From CAWJMD01 sp963700925 (GTDB lineage Bacteria > Actinomycetota > Actinomycetes > Actinomycetales > CAWJMD01): a stretch of 64,000 nucleotides of DNA. Under the pieces are notes generated by a model. The model was given only the letters and a program-made list of their open reading frames with translations. It was not told the origin of the DNA and ran no database searches. The stretch is from contig OY969553.1 in NCBI GenBank assembly GCA_963700925.1, positions 62,001 through 126,000 on the forward strand, given 5' to 3'. The position numbers and the translations under genes were made by a program. This document shows positions 42,642 through 51,362 of the stretch, piece by piece. How positions within the stretch are numbered: the first letter of the stretch is position 1; each line of letters opens with the position of its first letter.

Positions 42642-43596
42642 GGGCGAGGTCGGCGGCCCCCACCAGACCCGCGTCGTTGCCGAGCTCAGCAACGACGATC
42701 TGCGCGAGCGGCCGGTGCCCCCGGGCCGTGAGGTGATGGGCGAAGGCGGTGCGGATCGGCTCCAGCAGAAGGTCGCCCGCCTGGCTGGCGCCCCCTCCGA
42801 TCACCACCAGCTCGGGATCGAGCACGGCGGCGAGGCTGGCGATGCCCTCTCCGACCCAGCGTCCGGTGTCCTCCAGCAGCTCGATCGCTGCCGAGTCACC
42901 CTCCTGCGCGGCGTCGGTGACCATCTGCCCGGTGATGCGCTCGGCCCGACCGCCCGCCAGCTCGATCAGGCGGTGCGCGGTGACCGCGCCCGACCCCGCC
43001 AGCTCACGGGCCTGGCTCGCCAAGGCGTTGCCCGAGCCGTACTGCTCCCAGCAGCCGCGGTTGCCGCACCCGCAGCGCCGCCCGTCCGGCACCACCCGCA
43101 GGTGTCCGATCTCCGCTGCCATGCCGAAACCGCCGTGGAGCAGCCGGCCGTCCACCACGATGCCGCCGCCCAGCCCGGTGCCGACCGTGACGAGCACCAT
43201 GTCGTCGACGTCACGCCCTGCGCCGAAACGGAACTCACCCCAGGCGGCCGCGTTGGCGTCGTTCTCCACCACGACCGGAAGCCCGGTGCCGGCCGACACG
43301 CGGTCGCGCAGCGGCTCGTCGCGCCAGGCCAGGTTGGGCGCGAACACGACCCTCGAGCGTTCCTTGTCGACGAAACCCGCGGCGGCGACGCCGATCGCGA
43401 CCGCGTCATCGTCCTCGGGGCCCTCGGCCCTCAGCTTGGAGACCATCTCGCTGATCACCTCGACGATGCCGGACGGGTCCTGGCTGGGGGTCTCCCGTCT
43501 GGCACGTCTGACGATCGAGCCTTCGGCGGAGACCACCGCTGCCGCGATCTTCGTCCCGCCGACGTCCACACCGATCGTGTGCATGATCGTGGGCAT
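42622..43596 (-). CDS. ROK-family glucokinase (upstream copy)
   Basis: 324 residues, with GGAGG seven bases before the ATG. Motifs IGVDVGGTKIAAAVV, ENDANAAAWGEFRFGAG and the zinc-binding CGCGNRGCWEQYGSG are those of actinobacterial glucokinases (GlkA type). It phosphorylates glucose at C6; no HTH domain, so it is an enzyme rather than a repressor. The two ROK genes share the same motif order and almost identical active-site strings. Confidence 0.87.
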   Translation of the reverse strand: MPTIMHTIGVDVGGTKIAAAVVSAEGSIVRRARRETPSQDPSGIVEVISEMVSKLRAEGPEDDDAVAIGVAAAGFVDKERSRVVFAPNLAWRDEPLRDRVSAGTGLPVVVENDANAAAWGEFRFGAGRDVDDMVLVTVGTGLGGGIVVDGRLLHGGFGMAAEIGHLRVVPDGRRCGCGNRGCWEQYGSGNALASQARELAGSGAVTAHRLIELAGGRAERITGQMVTDAAQEGDSAAIELLEDTGRWVGEGIASLAAVLDPELVVIGGGASQAGDLLLEPIRTAFAHHLTARGHRPLAQIVVAELGNDAGLVGAADLARDVSVV

Positions 43597-43653
43597 TTCG
43601 TCCTCCGTGGCGGTCGGGGTCTGCGATGGTCTGGCGGGCTGTGTCAGTCGGTT

Positions 43654-44019
43654 TCAGTCTGTGACGTCGATGTGCTCGGTGGTGGGACGAGGTACGTCCT
43701 CGTGGCCGGCAGGCCCGGTGCGTGCGCCCTTGTGGTCGTTGTGGTCGGCGGCCAGAGCCGAGACAGCCGCTGCGAGAGCGGTTGTCGCGTCGGCGAGATG
43801 AGCGATGACGTCGGGTCTCGCCTTCCCGAGCCGCGCGATCGCCTTGCACACCGGGCAGATCCCGCACGTCTCGGGCACGTGGCCGTCGCCTGCTGGACGG
43901 CCGGAGGGGTCCGTATCGGTCTCTCGTCCGCCCGCCGCGTCGCCACGCGACCAGGCATCGGCGGCCTCCTGCAGCGCCTCGAAGAGGCGTCCGGCCTCCT
44001 CGCCGACGGTGCCGGTCAC
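43654..44019 (-). CDS. Small CxxC protein coupled to the ArsA-like ATPase
   Basis: 121 residues from GTG 44019 (GTGA overlap with the ATPase stop). The middle has ETCGICPVCKAIARLGKARPDVIAHLADA, a CxxCxxC motif followed by an amphipathic helix; the N-terminus is helical and the C-terminus charged. Position matches Rv2183c of M. tuberculosis, and similar short proteins sit beside this ATPase across actinobacteria. Function unknown; it may be a partner or adaptor of the ATPase. Confidence 0.72.
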   Translation of the reverse strand: MTGTVGEEAGRLFEALQEAADAWSRGDAAGGRETDTDPSGRPAGDGHVPETCGICPVCKAIARLGKARPDVIAHLADATTALAAAVSALAADHNDHKGARTGPAGHEDVPRPTTEHIDVTD

Positions 44020-45251
44020 AGGGGCCGCCACAGCTCGGGGTCGGGCTCGAAGCGCACTCGGAGCACACCCGACCGCAGGGAAGCGCCGACCACGCGGCAC
44101 CGCCGCAGTGCGCTCGGCAGCGTCAGGACCCGCCTGCTCGCGCCGACCGTCACGACGAGGTCGTCGCCCCGACGTGCCAGGTCGAGCTCGCCGCGGTCGG
44201 CCAGCGGCAGCCGCAGCACGAGCACCAGCTCTTCGCCGCTGCGCTCGACCTCCATCGCGGCGGGTACCGGCACCACGTCGAGCGGGTCGCCTCCTGCGGC
44301 GCTTTCGCGGTAGAGCCCCGCTGCCAGGTCGGCGAGCGCGTCGACGCCGACGGGCTCGTCCACCGACTGCGGGCACTCACGCAGGCCGATGTGCCCGAAC
44401 GCCTCGCGCGCCTCGTCCAGAACGGCGCGCTCGCCACGGGCACGGGCGGCGCGCCAGGGGTCGTCTCCGTCCGGCACCAGCCGGTTCACCACGAACCCGT
44501 CGACGGGGTACCCGAACAGCGCGAGCGACGTCAGCGTGCGCCGCGCCTCGGCCAGCACCACCGACTCGGCGGTCAGGACGAGCCGAACGCTGGTGCGTGG
44601 GGCGGTCAGCACGTCGCGCACCTCGGCGAGCTCGGATGCCAACCGGTGCAGCGCGTTCAGCACGGGGTCGCCCAGTGTCGGCCAGGCGGGGCTCGTCAAC
44701 CCCGCCCGTACGGCGCGCGCCACGCGGCGCCCGACAGGCACCGCGCGGTCGAGGTAGCCCGTGAGGGCCTCGGGCAATGCCAGCAGTCGCAGGGTCTCGG
44801 CGGTCGGGGCACAGTCGACGACTACGAGGTCCCAGTTGCCCTCCTGCACCTGGTCGCGCAGCTCGAGGAGGGCAAGCACCTCTTCGGCGGCCGGCAGGAC
44901 GGTCATCTCCTCGGCGGCGGCAGGCTCGACACCCAGCTGGTCGAGGGCCTCCAGCAGGTACTGCTGCACGGCTCGCCAGTGCTGCTCGAGGCGTGCCCGT
45001 GGGTCGACCTGCTGGCCGTACAGGCCAGGCTCGACCTCACTCGGCTGCGGCCCCAGCGGGTGGTCGAGGGCGTCGGCAAGGGAGTGGGCGGCGTCGGTCG
45101 ACAGCACCAGCGTCTTCTGGCCCCGGCGGGCTGCGTGAACCGCCGTCGCTGCGGCCACCGTCGTCTTGCCGACGCCACCTTTGCCGGTGAACAGCAGCGT
45201 GCGAGGGCCGTTGCCCGCGGCCGCGCGGCGCGCGTGTGCAGTGGCTGTCAC
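44016..45251 (-). CDS. ArsA/GET3-family ATPase
   Basis: 411 residues. Deviant Walker A FTGKGGVGKTT (residues 21-31) and switch motif STDAAHSLADAL define the ArsA/Get3 group; VVVDCAPTAETLRLLALPEAL is the Walker B-like segment. The C-terminal ~90 residues are beta-rich (LVLVLRLPLADRGELDLARRGDDLVVTVG) and resemble the alpha-crystallin-like domain of single-copy bacterial ArsA homologues. No arsenical-binding cysteine cluster or ars genes are nearby, so arsenite transport is unlikely. Equivalent in position to Rv2184c. Confidence 0.85.
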   Translation of the reverse strand: MTATAHARRAAAGNGPRTLLFTGKGGVGKTTVAAATAVHAARRGQKTLVLSTDAAHSLADALDHPLGPQPSEVEPGLYGQQVDPRARLEQHWRAVQQYLLEALDQLGVEPAAAEEMTVLPAAEEVLALLELRDQVQEGNWDLVVVDCAPTAETLRLLALPEALTGYLDRAVPVGRRVARAVRAGLTSPAWPTLGDPVLNALHRLASELAEVRDVLTAPRTSVRLVLTAESVVLAEARRTLTSLALFGYPVDGFVVNRLVPDGDDPWRAARARGERAVLDEAREAFGHIGLRECPQSVDEPVGVDALADLAAGLYRESAAGGDPLDVVPVPAAMEVERSGEELVLVLRLPLADRGELDLARRGDDLVVTVGASRRVLTLPSALRRCRVVGASLRSGVLRVRFEPDPELWRPL

Positions 45252-45293
45252 GGGGTCGTCACGAGGGTGTCAGGAAGGATGTCGAAGGGCCCG

Positions 45294-45767
45294 TCACGAG
45301 CGCTTCGTGGCGCGACCGCCGGAGGCCGACCCCTCGACGCGCTTGGTCAGCTCCTTGAGCGCGGTGTCGATGATGACCTTCTCGGCCTTTCGCTTGAGCA
45401 TGCCGAGCATGGGAATGCGGACGTCCACTCCGAGCCGGTAGGTCACGGTGCTGCCGTCGCCTGCGGCGGCAACCTCATAGGAACCGTCCAGCTTCTTGAT
45501 GATGTCCGCCTCGACCAGCGTCCACGAGACCGTGCCGGTGCCGGCCTTGGCGACCTTCCAGGTGTAGTCGAGCACGTACGTGTCCTTGATCGGCCCGTTG
45601 TCGACGACGAAGCGCGCTCGGGACGGCCGGCCCGCCTTGGACGCCAGGACCTCGACCTCCTTCACGCCGCCGGCCCACTCGGGATAGGACTCGAGGTCGG
45701 CGATCACGGCGAGCACATCGGCCGGTGGCGCAGCCACCGACGTGCTGGACTCGGTGCTCTCGGCCAT
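45294..45767 (-). CDS. SRPBCC-fold lipid/polyketide-cyclase-like protein
   Basis: 157 residues from ATG 45767, with GAGGAGAT upstream. START/SRPBCC features: SSTSVAAPPADVLAVIADLESYPEWAGGVKEVEVL and the long C-terminal helix. These small soluble proteins form a hydrophobic cavity and may bind lipids. Position matches Rv2185c (TB16.3), next to the ArsA-like ATPase, and conserved linkage suggests a shared pathway in envelope lipid handling. Confidence 0.82.
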   Translation of the reverse strand: MAESTESSTSVAAPPADVLAVIADLESYPEWAGGVKEVEVLASKAGRPSRARFVVDNGPIKDTYVLDYTWKVAKAGTGTVSWTLVEADIIKKLDGSYEVAAAGDGSTVTYRLGVDVRIPMLGMLKRKAEKVIIDTALKELTKRVEGSASGGRATKRS

Positions 45768-45859
45768 AGCGATCTCCTCAGTGCTCGGTCGCTGGTCGCC
45801 GCTCACCGGCGCGGTGGCAGGCTACCGCCGTTCGTCACCTGGGTCGCAGGTCGCCCCGC

Positions 45860-46456
45860 TCAGAGCACCTGGCCGACCAGCGTCAGCAGGCCGAAGCCCA
45901 CCACCGTCAGCAGGACCGTCCCGGCCACGATCGCCGCGATCCGTGCGCCGGTGTTCGACAGCAACGACACGGCTGATGCGAGCGGGGCGCGGCTGGACCC
46001 GGCCCCGGGCGTCGCCTGGATGGCCAGGAGCGCCAGCATCTGGTCGGCCTTCGCCACGGTTCCCGCGTCGGGCACTCCTCCGGCGAGCGGACCTCGCTCG
46101 GGAGTCTCCACGTCTGCGGCGCCGTCGCCGGACCAGGCCGCGGTGACCAGCGTGTCCGGGTGGTCCGGGTGGTCCGGGTGGTCCGGGTGGTCCGGGTGGT
46201 CTGGCTCTGCGCCCGCTTCGGGCTCGGTCCGCTCCGTGGTCTGGCTCTCTTCGGTGGTTTCGATGGTTGTGGACGAGGGCGCCTCGATCGGCCGCTCGGC
46301 CTCCGGAGGCACGATCGGCGTGTAGCACTGGGCACACCAGCCGATGCCGGGCGCGAGCAGGGCACCGCAGTGGGCGCAGCGAGGCTCGGGCGCGATGCCG
46401 CGCTCTGCGGGCTGGTCGGTGCCATCCGGGTCGCCCGTGCCGGTGTCAGTCTTCAT
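45860..46456 (-). CDS. Zinc-ribbon, tail-anchored protein with PDH repeat
   Basis: 198 residues from ATG 46456. N-terminal zinc ribbon CAHCGALLAPGIGWCAQC (two CxxC), then a disordered Glu/Thr-rich region containing five consecutive Pro-Asp-His units, and a single C-terminal membrane helix IAAIVAGTVLLTVVGFGLLTLV. This would place it as a C-tail-anchored membrane protein beside a GET3-like ATPase, the class of client that eukaryotic GET3 delivers. Function unknown. Confidence 0.75.
   Translation of the reverse strand: MKTDTGTGDPDGTDQPAERGIAPEPRCAHCGALLAPGIGWCAQCYTPIVPPEAERPIEAPSSTTIETTEESQTTERTEPEAGAEPDHPDHPDHPDHPDHPDTLVTAAWSGDGAADVETPERGPLAGGVPDAGTVAKADQMLALLAIQATPGAGSSRAPLASAVSLLSNTGARIAAIVAGTVLLTVVGFGLLTLVGQVL
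46154..46198. repeat. Five tandem copies of a 9-bp unit
   Basis: GTCCGGGTG is repeated five times without mismatch. It is in frame within the gene at 45860-46456 and encodes the Pro-Asp-His repeats, so copy-number change would alter linker length without a frameshift. Confidence 0.9.
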
Positions 46457-46582
46457 CCTGTCCTTCGTCGGCGCTTCGGGCGTCCGCCTTGAGACCCGTT
46501 GCACGCCCAATCCCCTCCCCCAGCCTCGTACCGACCAGTAAGGTCAGGCCGGATCACTCACACCGGACTCCTGGAGAGCCTC

Positions 46583-48370
46583 GTGCGCGAAAGCACCGTC
46601 CCCGCCCTGGTCGAGGTCGACCCGTCGAGCAACATCACCGACCTGGTGGTGCGCAACGCCACGGAGCGTCCGGCCCACGTCGCCTACCGCCGGCAGGTCG
46701 ACGGCGCCTGGAGCGACGTCACCAGCGCCGACTTCCTGGCCGAGGTCACCGCTCTGGCCAAGGGGCTGGTCGCGGCTGGGGTGAACCCCGGTGACCGGGT
46801 CGGGCTGATGTCGCGCACCCGGTACGAGTGGACGCTGACCGACGTCGCGATCTGGTTCGCCGGCGCGGTCACCGTCCCCATCTACGAGACGTCGTCGGCC
46901 GACCAGGTCGAGTGGGTGCTGGGCGACTCCGGCGCCGTTGCCGTCGTGGTCGAGAGCCCCGCGCACGCGGCGACGGTCGAGTCGGTGCGCAACAAGCTGC
47001 TCAACCTGCGCAACGTCTGGCAGATCGAGGCGGGCGAGCTCGACACCTTGACGGAGCAGGGTTCAGGCGTCGACGACGCCCAGGTCGAGGAACGCCGGAG
47101 CGCAGCGGGTCTCGACGACCTGGCCACGATCATCTACACCTCGGGCACCACCGGACGGCCGAAGGGCTGTGAGCTGACCCACGGCAACTTCGTCGTTCTC
47201 AGCGAGAACACGACGGCGCGGCTGGAGTCGGTCGTGAGTGCCGAGGGCGCCAGCACCCTGCTGTTCCTGCCGCTCGCGCACGTGTTCGCGCGGTACATCC
47301 AGCTGCTGGCCATCAGCGCCAACACCACACTGGGCCACTCGCCCGACATCAAGACGCTCGTGGCCGACCTGGGTACCTTCCAGCCCACGTTCATCCTCGC
47401 CGTGCCTCGCGTGTTCGAGAAGATCTACAACTCGTCCGAGCAGAAGGCCGAGGCCGCGGGCAAGGGCTCGATCTTCCACAAGGCCGCCGACGCCGCGATC
47501 GAGTGGAGCCGCGCGCAGGACACCGGCAGCGTCGGCCTGGGCCTGCGCCTTCGGCACGCCCTGTTCGACCGCATCGTGTACCCGAAGCTGCGCGCCGCGC
47601 TGGGTGGCCGGGCCGAGTACGCCGTGTCGGGCGGCGCACCGCTCGGCGAGCGCCTTGGCCACTTCTTCCGGGGAATCGGGCTGACCGTGCTGGAGGGCTA
47701 CGGCCTGACCGAGACCACGGCGCCGGCCAGTGTCAACGTGCCCGAGAAGACCAAGATCGGCACCGTCGGGCCCCAGCTCCCTGGAAACTCCGTCAAGATC
47801 GGCGACGACGGCGAGATCCTGCTCAAGGGTCCACACGTGTTCCGCGGGTACTGGAACAACCCGACTGCGACCGCCGAGGCCATCGTCGACGGCTGGTTCC
47901 ACACCGGCGACCTCGGGGCTCTGGACAACGACGGCTACCTCAGCATCACCGGCCGCAAGAAGGAGATCCTGGTGACGGCGGGCGGTAAGAACGTGGCCCC
48001 GGCCGTGCTCGAGGACCGTCTCCGTGCTCACCCCCTCGTCAGCCAGTGCATCGTCGTCGGCGACGCGAAGCCCTTCATCGCGGCCCTGATCACCATCGAC
48101 GAGGAGATGCTGCCGGCCTGGCTCTCGAACAACGGGCTCGAGCCGATGGACGTGAAGACCGCAGCAAGCAACGAGGCTGTGCTCGCCGCCCTCCAGGGTG
48201 CCGTCGACGACGCGAACAAGGCGGTCTCGAAGGCGGAGTCGATCCGCAAGTTCGAGGTGCTCACCACCGACTTCACCATCGAGTCCGGGCACCTGACGCC
48301 GTCGCTCAAGCTCAAGCGAAACATCGTGATGGACGAGTACAAGGACGAGGTGGAGCGGCTCTACGCCTGA
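46583..48370 (+). CDS. fadD15: Long-chain fatty acid-CoA ligase (FadD15-like)
   Basis: 595 residues from GTG 46583, with GGAGAG five bases upstream. AMP-binding motif TIIYTSGTTGRPKGCEL, VLEGYGLTETTAP, the hinge/adenylation motif GWFHTGDLGALDNDGYLSITGRKKE and catalytic Lys in LKLKRNIVMDEY. It activates fatty acids to acyl-CoA. Divergent from the zinc-ribbon gene and convergent with pimB, the order found at Rv2187-Rv2188c. Confidence 0.9.
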   Translation: MRESTVPALVEVDPSSNITDLVVRNATERPAHVAYRRQVDGAWSDVTSADFLAEVTALAKGLVAAGVNPGDRVGLMSRTRYEWTLTDVAIWFAGAVTVPIYETSSADQVEWVLGDSGAVAVVVESPAHAATVESVRNKLLNLRNVWQIEAGELDTLTEQGSGVDDAQVEERRSAAGLDDLATIIYTSGTTGRPKGCELTHGNFVVLSENTTARLESVVSAEGASTLLFLPLAHVFARYIQLLAISANTTLGHSPDIKTLVADLGTFQPTFILAVPRVFEKIYNSSEQKAEAAGKGSIFHKAADAAIEWSRAQDTGSVGLGLRLRHALFDRIVYPKLRAALGGRAEYAVSGGAPLGERLGHFFRGIGLTVLEGYGLTETTAPASVNVPEKTKIGTVGPQLPGNSVKIGDDGEILLKGPHVFRGYWNNPTATAEAIVDGWFHTGDLGALDNDGYLSITGRKKEILVTAGGKNVAPAVLEDRLRAHPLVSQCIVVGDAKPFIAALITIDEEMLPAWLSNNGLEPMDVKTAASNEAVLAALQGAVDDANKAVSKAESIRKFEVLTTDFTIESGHLTPSLKLKRNIVMDEYKDEVERLYA

Positions 48371-48382
48371 CCACCCCGACGA

Positions 48383-49552
48383 CTACTCAGACTCAGACTC
48401 AGACTCAGACTCGCCGGCCAGCAGCTGCTGGAGGACCCGCACCTGCGCGTCCCACCCCCACCGCTCCGTGACCCAGGCGCGCCCGCGCACGCCCATCTGC
48501 TCGGCCAGGCGCCGGTCGGTCAGCAGCCGGGCCACGCGGTCGGCCACCTCGGTGGGCGAGCGTCCGTCCACCACGAAGCCGTTCTCGCCCTCGAGCACGG
48601 CGTCGGGAGCGCCACCGGAGTCGCCGGCGACGACGGGCAGCCCGGTCGAGGCCGCCTCCAGGTAGCAGATGCCCAGGGCCTCGGGCTCGAGCCCACCGAG
48701 GCGGGTGCGGGTCGGCATGCAGAAGACGTCGCCCGCGTCGTAGTAGGCGGGCGTCTCGTGCCAGGGAACCCGTCCGGCGAACACGACGTGCTCGCGCAGG
48801 CCACCTGCGTCGACGAGCCTCTCGACCGCCTGCCGGTTGGGGCCGTCACCGACCAGCAGGAGGGCGGCATCGGGCACCTTCTCGCGGATCGCGGGCAGGG
48901 CGCGCACGAGCACGTCCTGCCCTTTGCGCGCGACCATCCGCGACACGCAGACCACCACCGGGCGGTCGCCGAGCCCGTGTCGCGCCCGCACCTGCGGACC
49001 TCCGGCGCCGGGGTGGAAGTGGGTGTGGTCGACGCCCGGCGTGAGCTGCCGCATCCGGCCGCGCGCCTCCGGCGTGAAGGGAGCCGAGATGCGACGCCGG
49101 CAGTACTCCCCCAGGTAGGTCACCACGTCGTTGCGGCGGCCGATGGCTCGCATCGCCGGACGGGTGAATGGCACTGTGGCCCACCAGATCTCGTGCCCGT
49201 GCGCGGTGGCCACGGTGCGCTTGACGCCCGCCGCTCGCAGGGCCGGCGCCATCAGTCCCAAGGGGGCTGCGGCGCCGAACCAGACCCGGTCGCACCCGCG
49301 GCTGCGGGCCGTCTGCGCCACCCGTCGGGTGATGGCCGGGGTGGGCACCATCAGCCGCGAGCGGTCGCGGACCACCTCGAAAGCGAGGTCGGCGTCGAAG
49401 GCTGCGTCACCCCGCTGCCGGGCCGTGTGGACGACGACCTCGTCCGCCGGAAGCAGCCTGGCCATCGCGAGCACGAACGACTCGATGCCACCGGTGCGCG
49501 GAGGAAAGTCGTTGGTGACGATCAGGGTGCGACCTCCGGACGGCATGGCCAC
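48383..49552 (-). CDS. pimB: GT4 glycosyltransferase, PimB-like mannosyltransferase
   Basis: 389 residues. GT-B fold with N-terminal TNDFPPRTGGIESFVLAMARLL, phosphate/GDP-binding CVSRMVARKGQDVLV and the EX7E motif within TRLGGLEPEALGICYLEAASTGLPVVAG. In mycobacteria and corynebacteria PimB adds the second mannose to phosphatidylinositol mannoside. The C-terminus ends in a Glu-Ser repeat encoded by four copies of ACTCAG (48385-48408) directly before the stop, a slippage-prone tail. Twelve bases separate it from the convergent fadD15. Confidence 0.85.
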   Translation of the reverse strand: MAMPSGGRTLIVTNDFPPRTGGIESFVLAMARLLPADEVVVHTARQRGDAAFDADLAFEVVRDRSRLMVPTPAITRRVAQTARSRGCDRVWFGAAAPLGLMAPALRAAGVKRTVATAHGHEIWWATVPFTRPAMRAIGRRNDVVTYLGEYCRRRISAPFTPEARGRMRQLTPGVDHTHFHPGAGGPQVRARHGLGDRPVVVCVSRMVARKGQDVLVRALPAIREKVPDAALLLVGDGPNRQAVERLVDAGGLREHVVFAGRVPWHETPAYYDAGDVFCMPTRTRLGGLEPEALGICYLEAASTGLPVVAGDSGGAPDAVLEGENGFVVDGRSPTEVADRVARLLTDRRLAEQMGVRGRAWVTERWGWDAQVRVLQQLLAGESESESESE

Positions 49553-49567
49553 GACCCTAGGGTGCGC

Positions 49568-51121
49568 TCAGTCGGCAAGCTCCGAGAGGTACACGAGCCA
49601 GCGCTGCTCGAACTCGGGCAGGCTCGTTCCGAGCACCTGGGCCACGGCCTCTCCCACCGGGACGGCCGGAGTCGACCCACCGTCTCCACCGACGCCGTCG
49701 ACCGTGCGGTACAGCTCGACCAGGTCGGCCTCCGACCACTGGCGGGCGATCATCTCGGTGGCCAGCCATGACGAGGAGTACGCCGGAGCGATGTCACCGG
49801 TGGCCGGGTCGAAGTCGGCCTCGCTCGCCAGGGCGGTCGGCCCCTTGCCCTCCGCGACAAGGCTGAGCACGTCGCCCGCGACCTCACGCCGACTCAGGTC
49901 GGTCTGCTGGTACGCCACGTAGTCGGCGAAACCCTCGCTGAGCCAGATGGGCACCTCCGAGCTGCCGGTGGCCCGAGTCGCCACGTGCGTGAACTCGTGG
50001 GTCAGCACGACGTCGCGGCCCACGGCCTCGAGCCTGCCGAAGCCGGACGGGTTGACGATCACCCGGTCCGCGCTCGACGACTGGTCGCTGCCGACCTCAC
50101 CGGTGGTCACGGCGGCGATCTGGTCGAGCCCCGTCTCGTCGGTGCGCATCAGCAGCGTGGCCATCTCGGTCTGGTCGCGGGGCACGAGCACGACGACCTT
50201 GCGGGGCCACTGCGATCCCCACACCTCGTCGACCTGCTTCGCGGCCTCGTCGCCGAGCGCGGAGATCTCCTCGAGCGCCGCGGTCTCGGCGGTGCCGAGC
50301 ACCAGCGTGCGCTCGCCTCGCACGACGTTCACCGGGCCCAGGTCCCAGATGTTGGCCGACGCGCCGCCGTCCGTGTCGTCGGCCAGCAGCCAGGCGCCGT
50401 CGCGGTTCACCAGCGTGAGGTACTGCTCGCGCCGGACGTCCGCGTCGTCGGCCTCGGCCAGGCGGAAGACCGTGACCACGCGGGCGACCCACGCATCGGG
50501 TCCGACCTGCTTGGTCCGGTCCTCGTCCAACGAGGGGCCGTTGCCGGCGAACTCGAAACGGATGTTGTTGAACGGGACCTGCTCCAGGTTGTCGAAGACC
50601 TGTGCCTGGCGGGCGGCGAATGCGGTCGATTCGGCGTCGACCGTTCCGAGCCATTGCTCGCGGTCACGGTCCAGCAGGGCGTCGGCGCGCTCCGCGAGGA
50701 GGCTGTCGAGGGCGGCCTGTCGCGCCTTCTCGGCGTCCACGGTGCGCTGCGGCGCGGCCGCGGTGTCGTCGGACGAGGTGGCGTCGCTGGAGCCGGGGTC
50801 GCCGACCGGCAGGTCCCCTCGCACGAAGGCCACGCCCGCCAGGACGATCGAGATCGTGAGCACGGCGCCGAGGATCAGCAGCAGCGGCGACCTGGCCCAC
50901 CTGCGGTGGGGAGCCTCGATCGGAGAGACGTGGCGTGCCGGAGCGTTGGGCGGCGCGGAAGATGTCGACGAGGTAGACGCCGGGGGCGGCGCGGGAGGCA
51001 CAGCCGACATCGGCGACGCAGGAGGCATGGCCGAGGTGGGAGGTATGGGCGACGCAGGAGATGTGGGCGACGGAGGCGGGTTGCCCCCCGCTTCATCCGG
51101 CCCGAGCCGGTCCTGGGTCAT
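49568..51121 (-). CDS. Membrane-anchored gluzincin-like metallopeptidase (HEXXH)
   Basis: 517 residues. Cytoplasmic N-terminus of ~75 residues rich in Pro/Ala/Ser, a single membrane helix (LLLILGAVLTISIVLAGVAFV), then a large extracellular domain. The NTF2-like middle (FRLAEADDADVRREQYLTLVN) is followed by a peptidase-MA-type segment with HEFTHVATR (~residues 372-380) and WLSEGFADY, whose Glu would be the third zinc ligand. Activity is inferred from these motifs. It lies directly upstream of pimB on the same strand, 15 bp away. Confidence 0.78.
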   Translation of the reverse strand: MTQDRLGPDEAGGNPPPSPTSPASPIPPTSAMPPASPMSAVPPAPPPASTSSTSSAPPNAPARHVSPIEAPHRRWARSPLLLILGAVLTISIVLAGVAFVRGDLPVGDPGSSDATSSDDTAAAPQRTVDAEKARQAALDSLLAERADALLDRDREQWLGTVDAESTAFAARQAQVFDNLEQVPFNNIRFEFAGNGPSLDEDRTKQVGPDAWVARVVTVFRLAEADDADVRREQYLTLVNRDGAWLLADDTDGGASANIWDLGPVNVVRGERTLVLGTAETAALEEISALGDEAAKQVDEVWGSQWPRKVVVLVPRDQTEMATLLMRTDETGLDQIAAVTTGEVGSDQSSSADRVIVNPSGFGRLEAVGRDVVLTHEFTHVATRATGSSEVPIWLSEGFADYVAYQQTDLSRREVAGDVLSLVAEGKGPTALASEADFDPATGDIAPAYSSSWLATEMIARQWSEADLVELYRTVDGVGGDGGSTPAVPVGEAVAQVLGTSLPEFEQRWLVYLSELAD

Positions 51122-51362
51122 GCCGAGAATGGTATGTGCCGGTTCGTCTGGATGGGGAATCGCCCGATGGATCCGCCGTCCGTACCGGCACCAGCCTCAG
51201 AGGCGGGACCAGGCCTGACTCCGAGAGCGCGCTGATCGCCCGCTGCTCGTCGGCGTCGAGGCTGACGGGAGACTCGCCGCCGACAGGCCCGAGCAGAACG
51301 GTCACGACACAGTCCCCGCAGGCGACCGGCCTCGCCTGGCAGCTGTCGCAGTCGATGATCAT
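51093..51362 (-). CDS. Small four-cysteine protein
   Basis: 89 residues from ATG 51362. The N-terminus MIIDCDSCQARPVACGDCVVTVLLG is a conserved actinobacterial signature with two CxxC pairs that could bind zinc; ALSESGLVPPLRLVP follows. Residues after ~55 are not conserved, and the gene runs 29 bp into the metallopeptidase start. Homologues sit at this same location, upstream of the DEDDh nuclease, in other actinobacteria. No function is known. Confidence 0.75.
   Translation of the reverse strand: MIIDCDSCQARPVACGDCVVTVLLGPVGGESPVSLDADEQRAISALSESGLVPPLRLVPVRTADPSGDSPSRRTGTYHSRHDPGPARAG

Noticed and set aside
44016..45251. Arsenite-transport function for the ArsA-like gene
   Set aside because: Single ATPase half, no arsenic-binding cysteine cluster and no arsB, arsD or arsR nearby.
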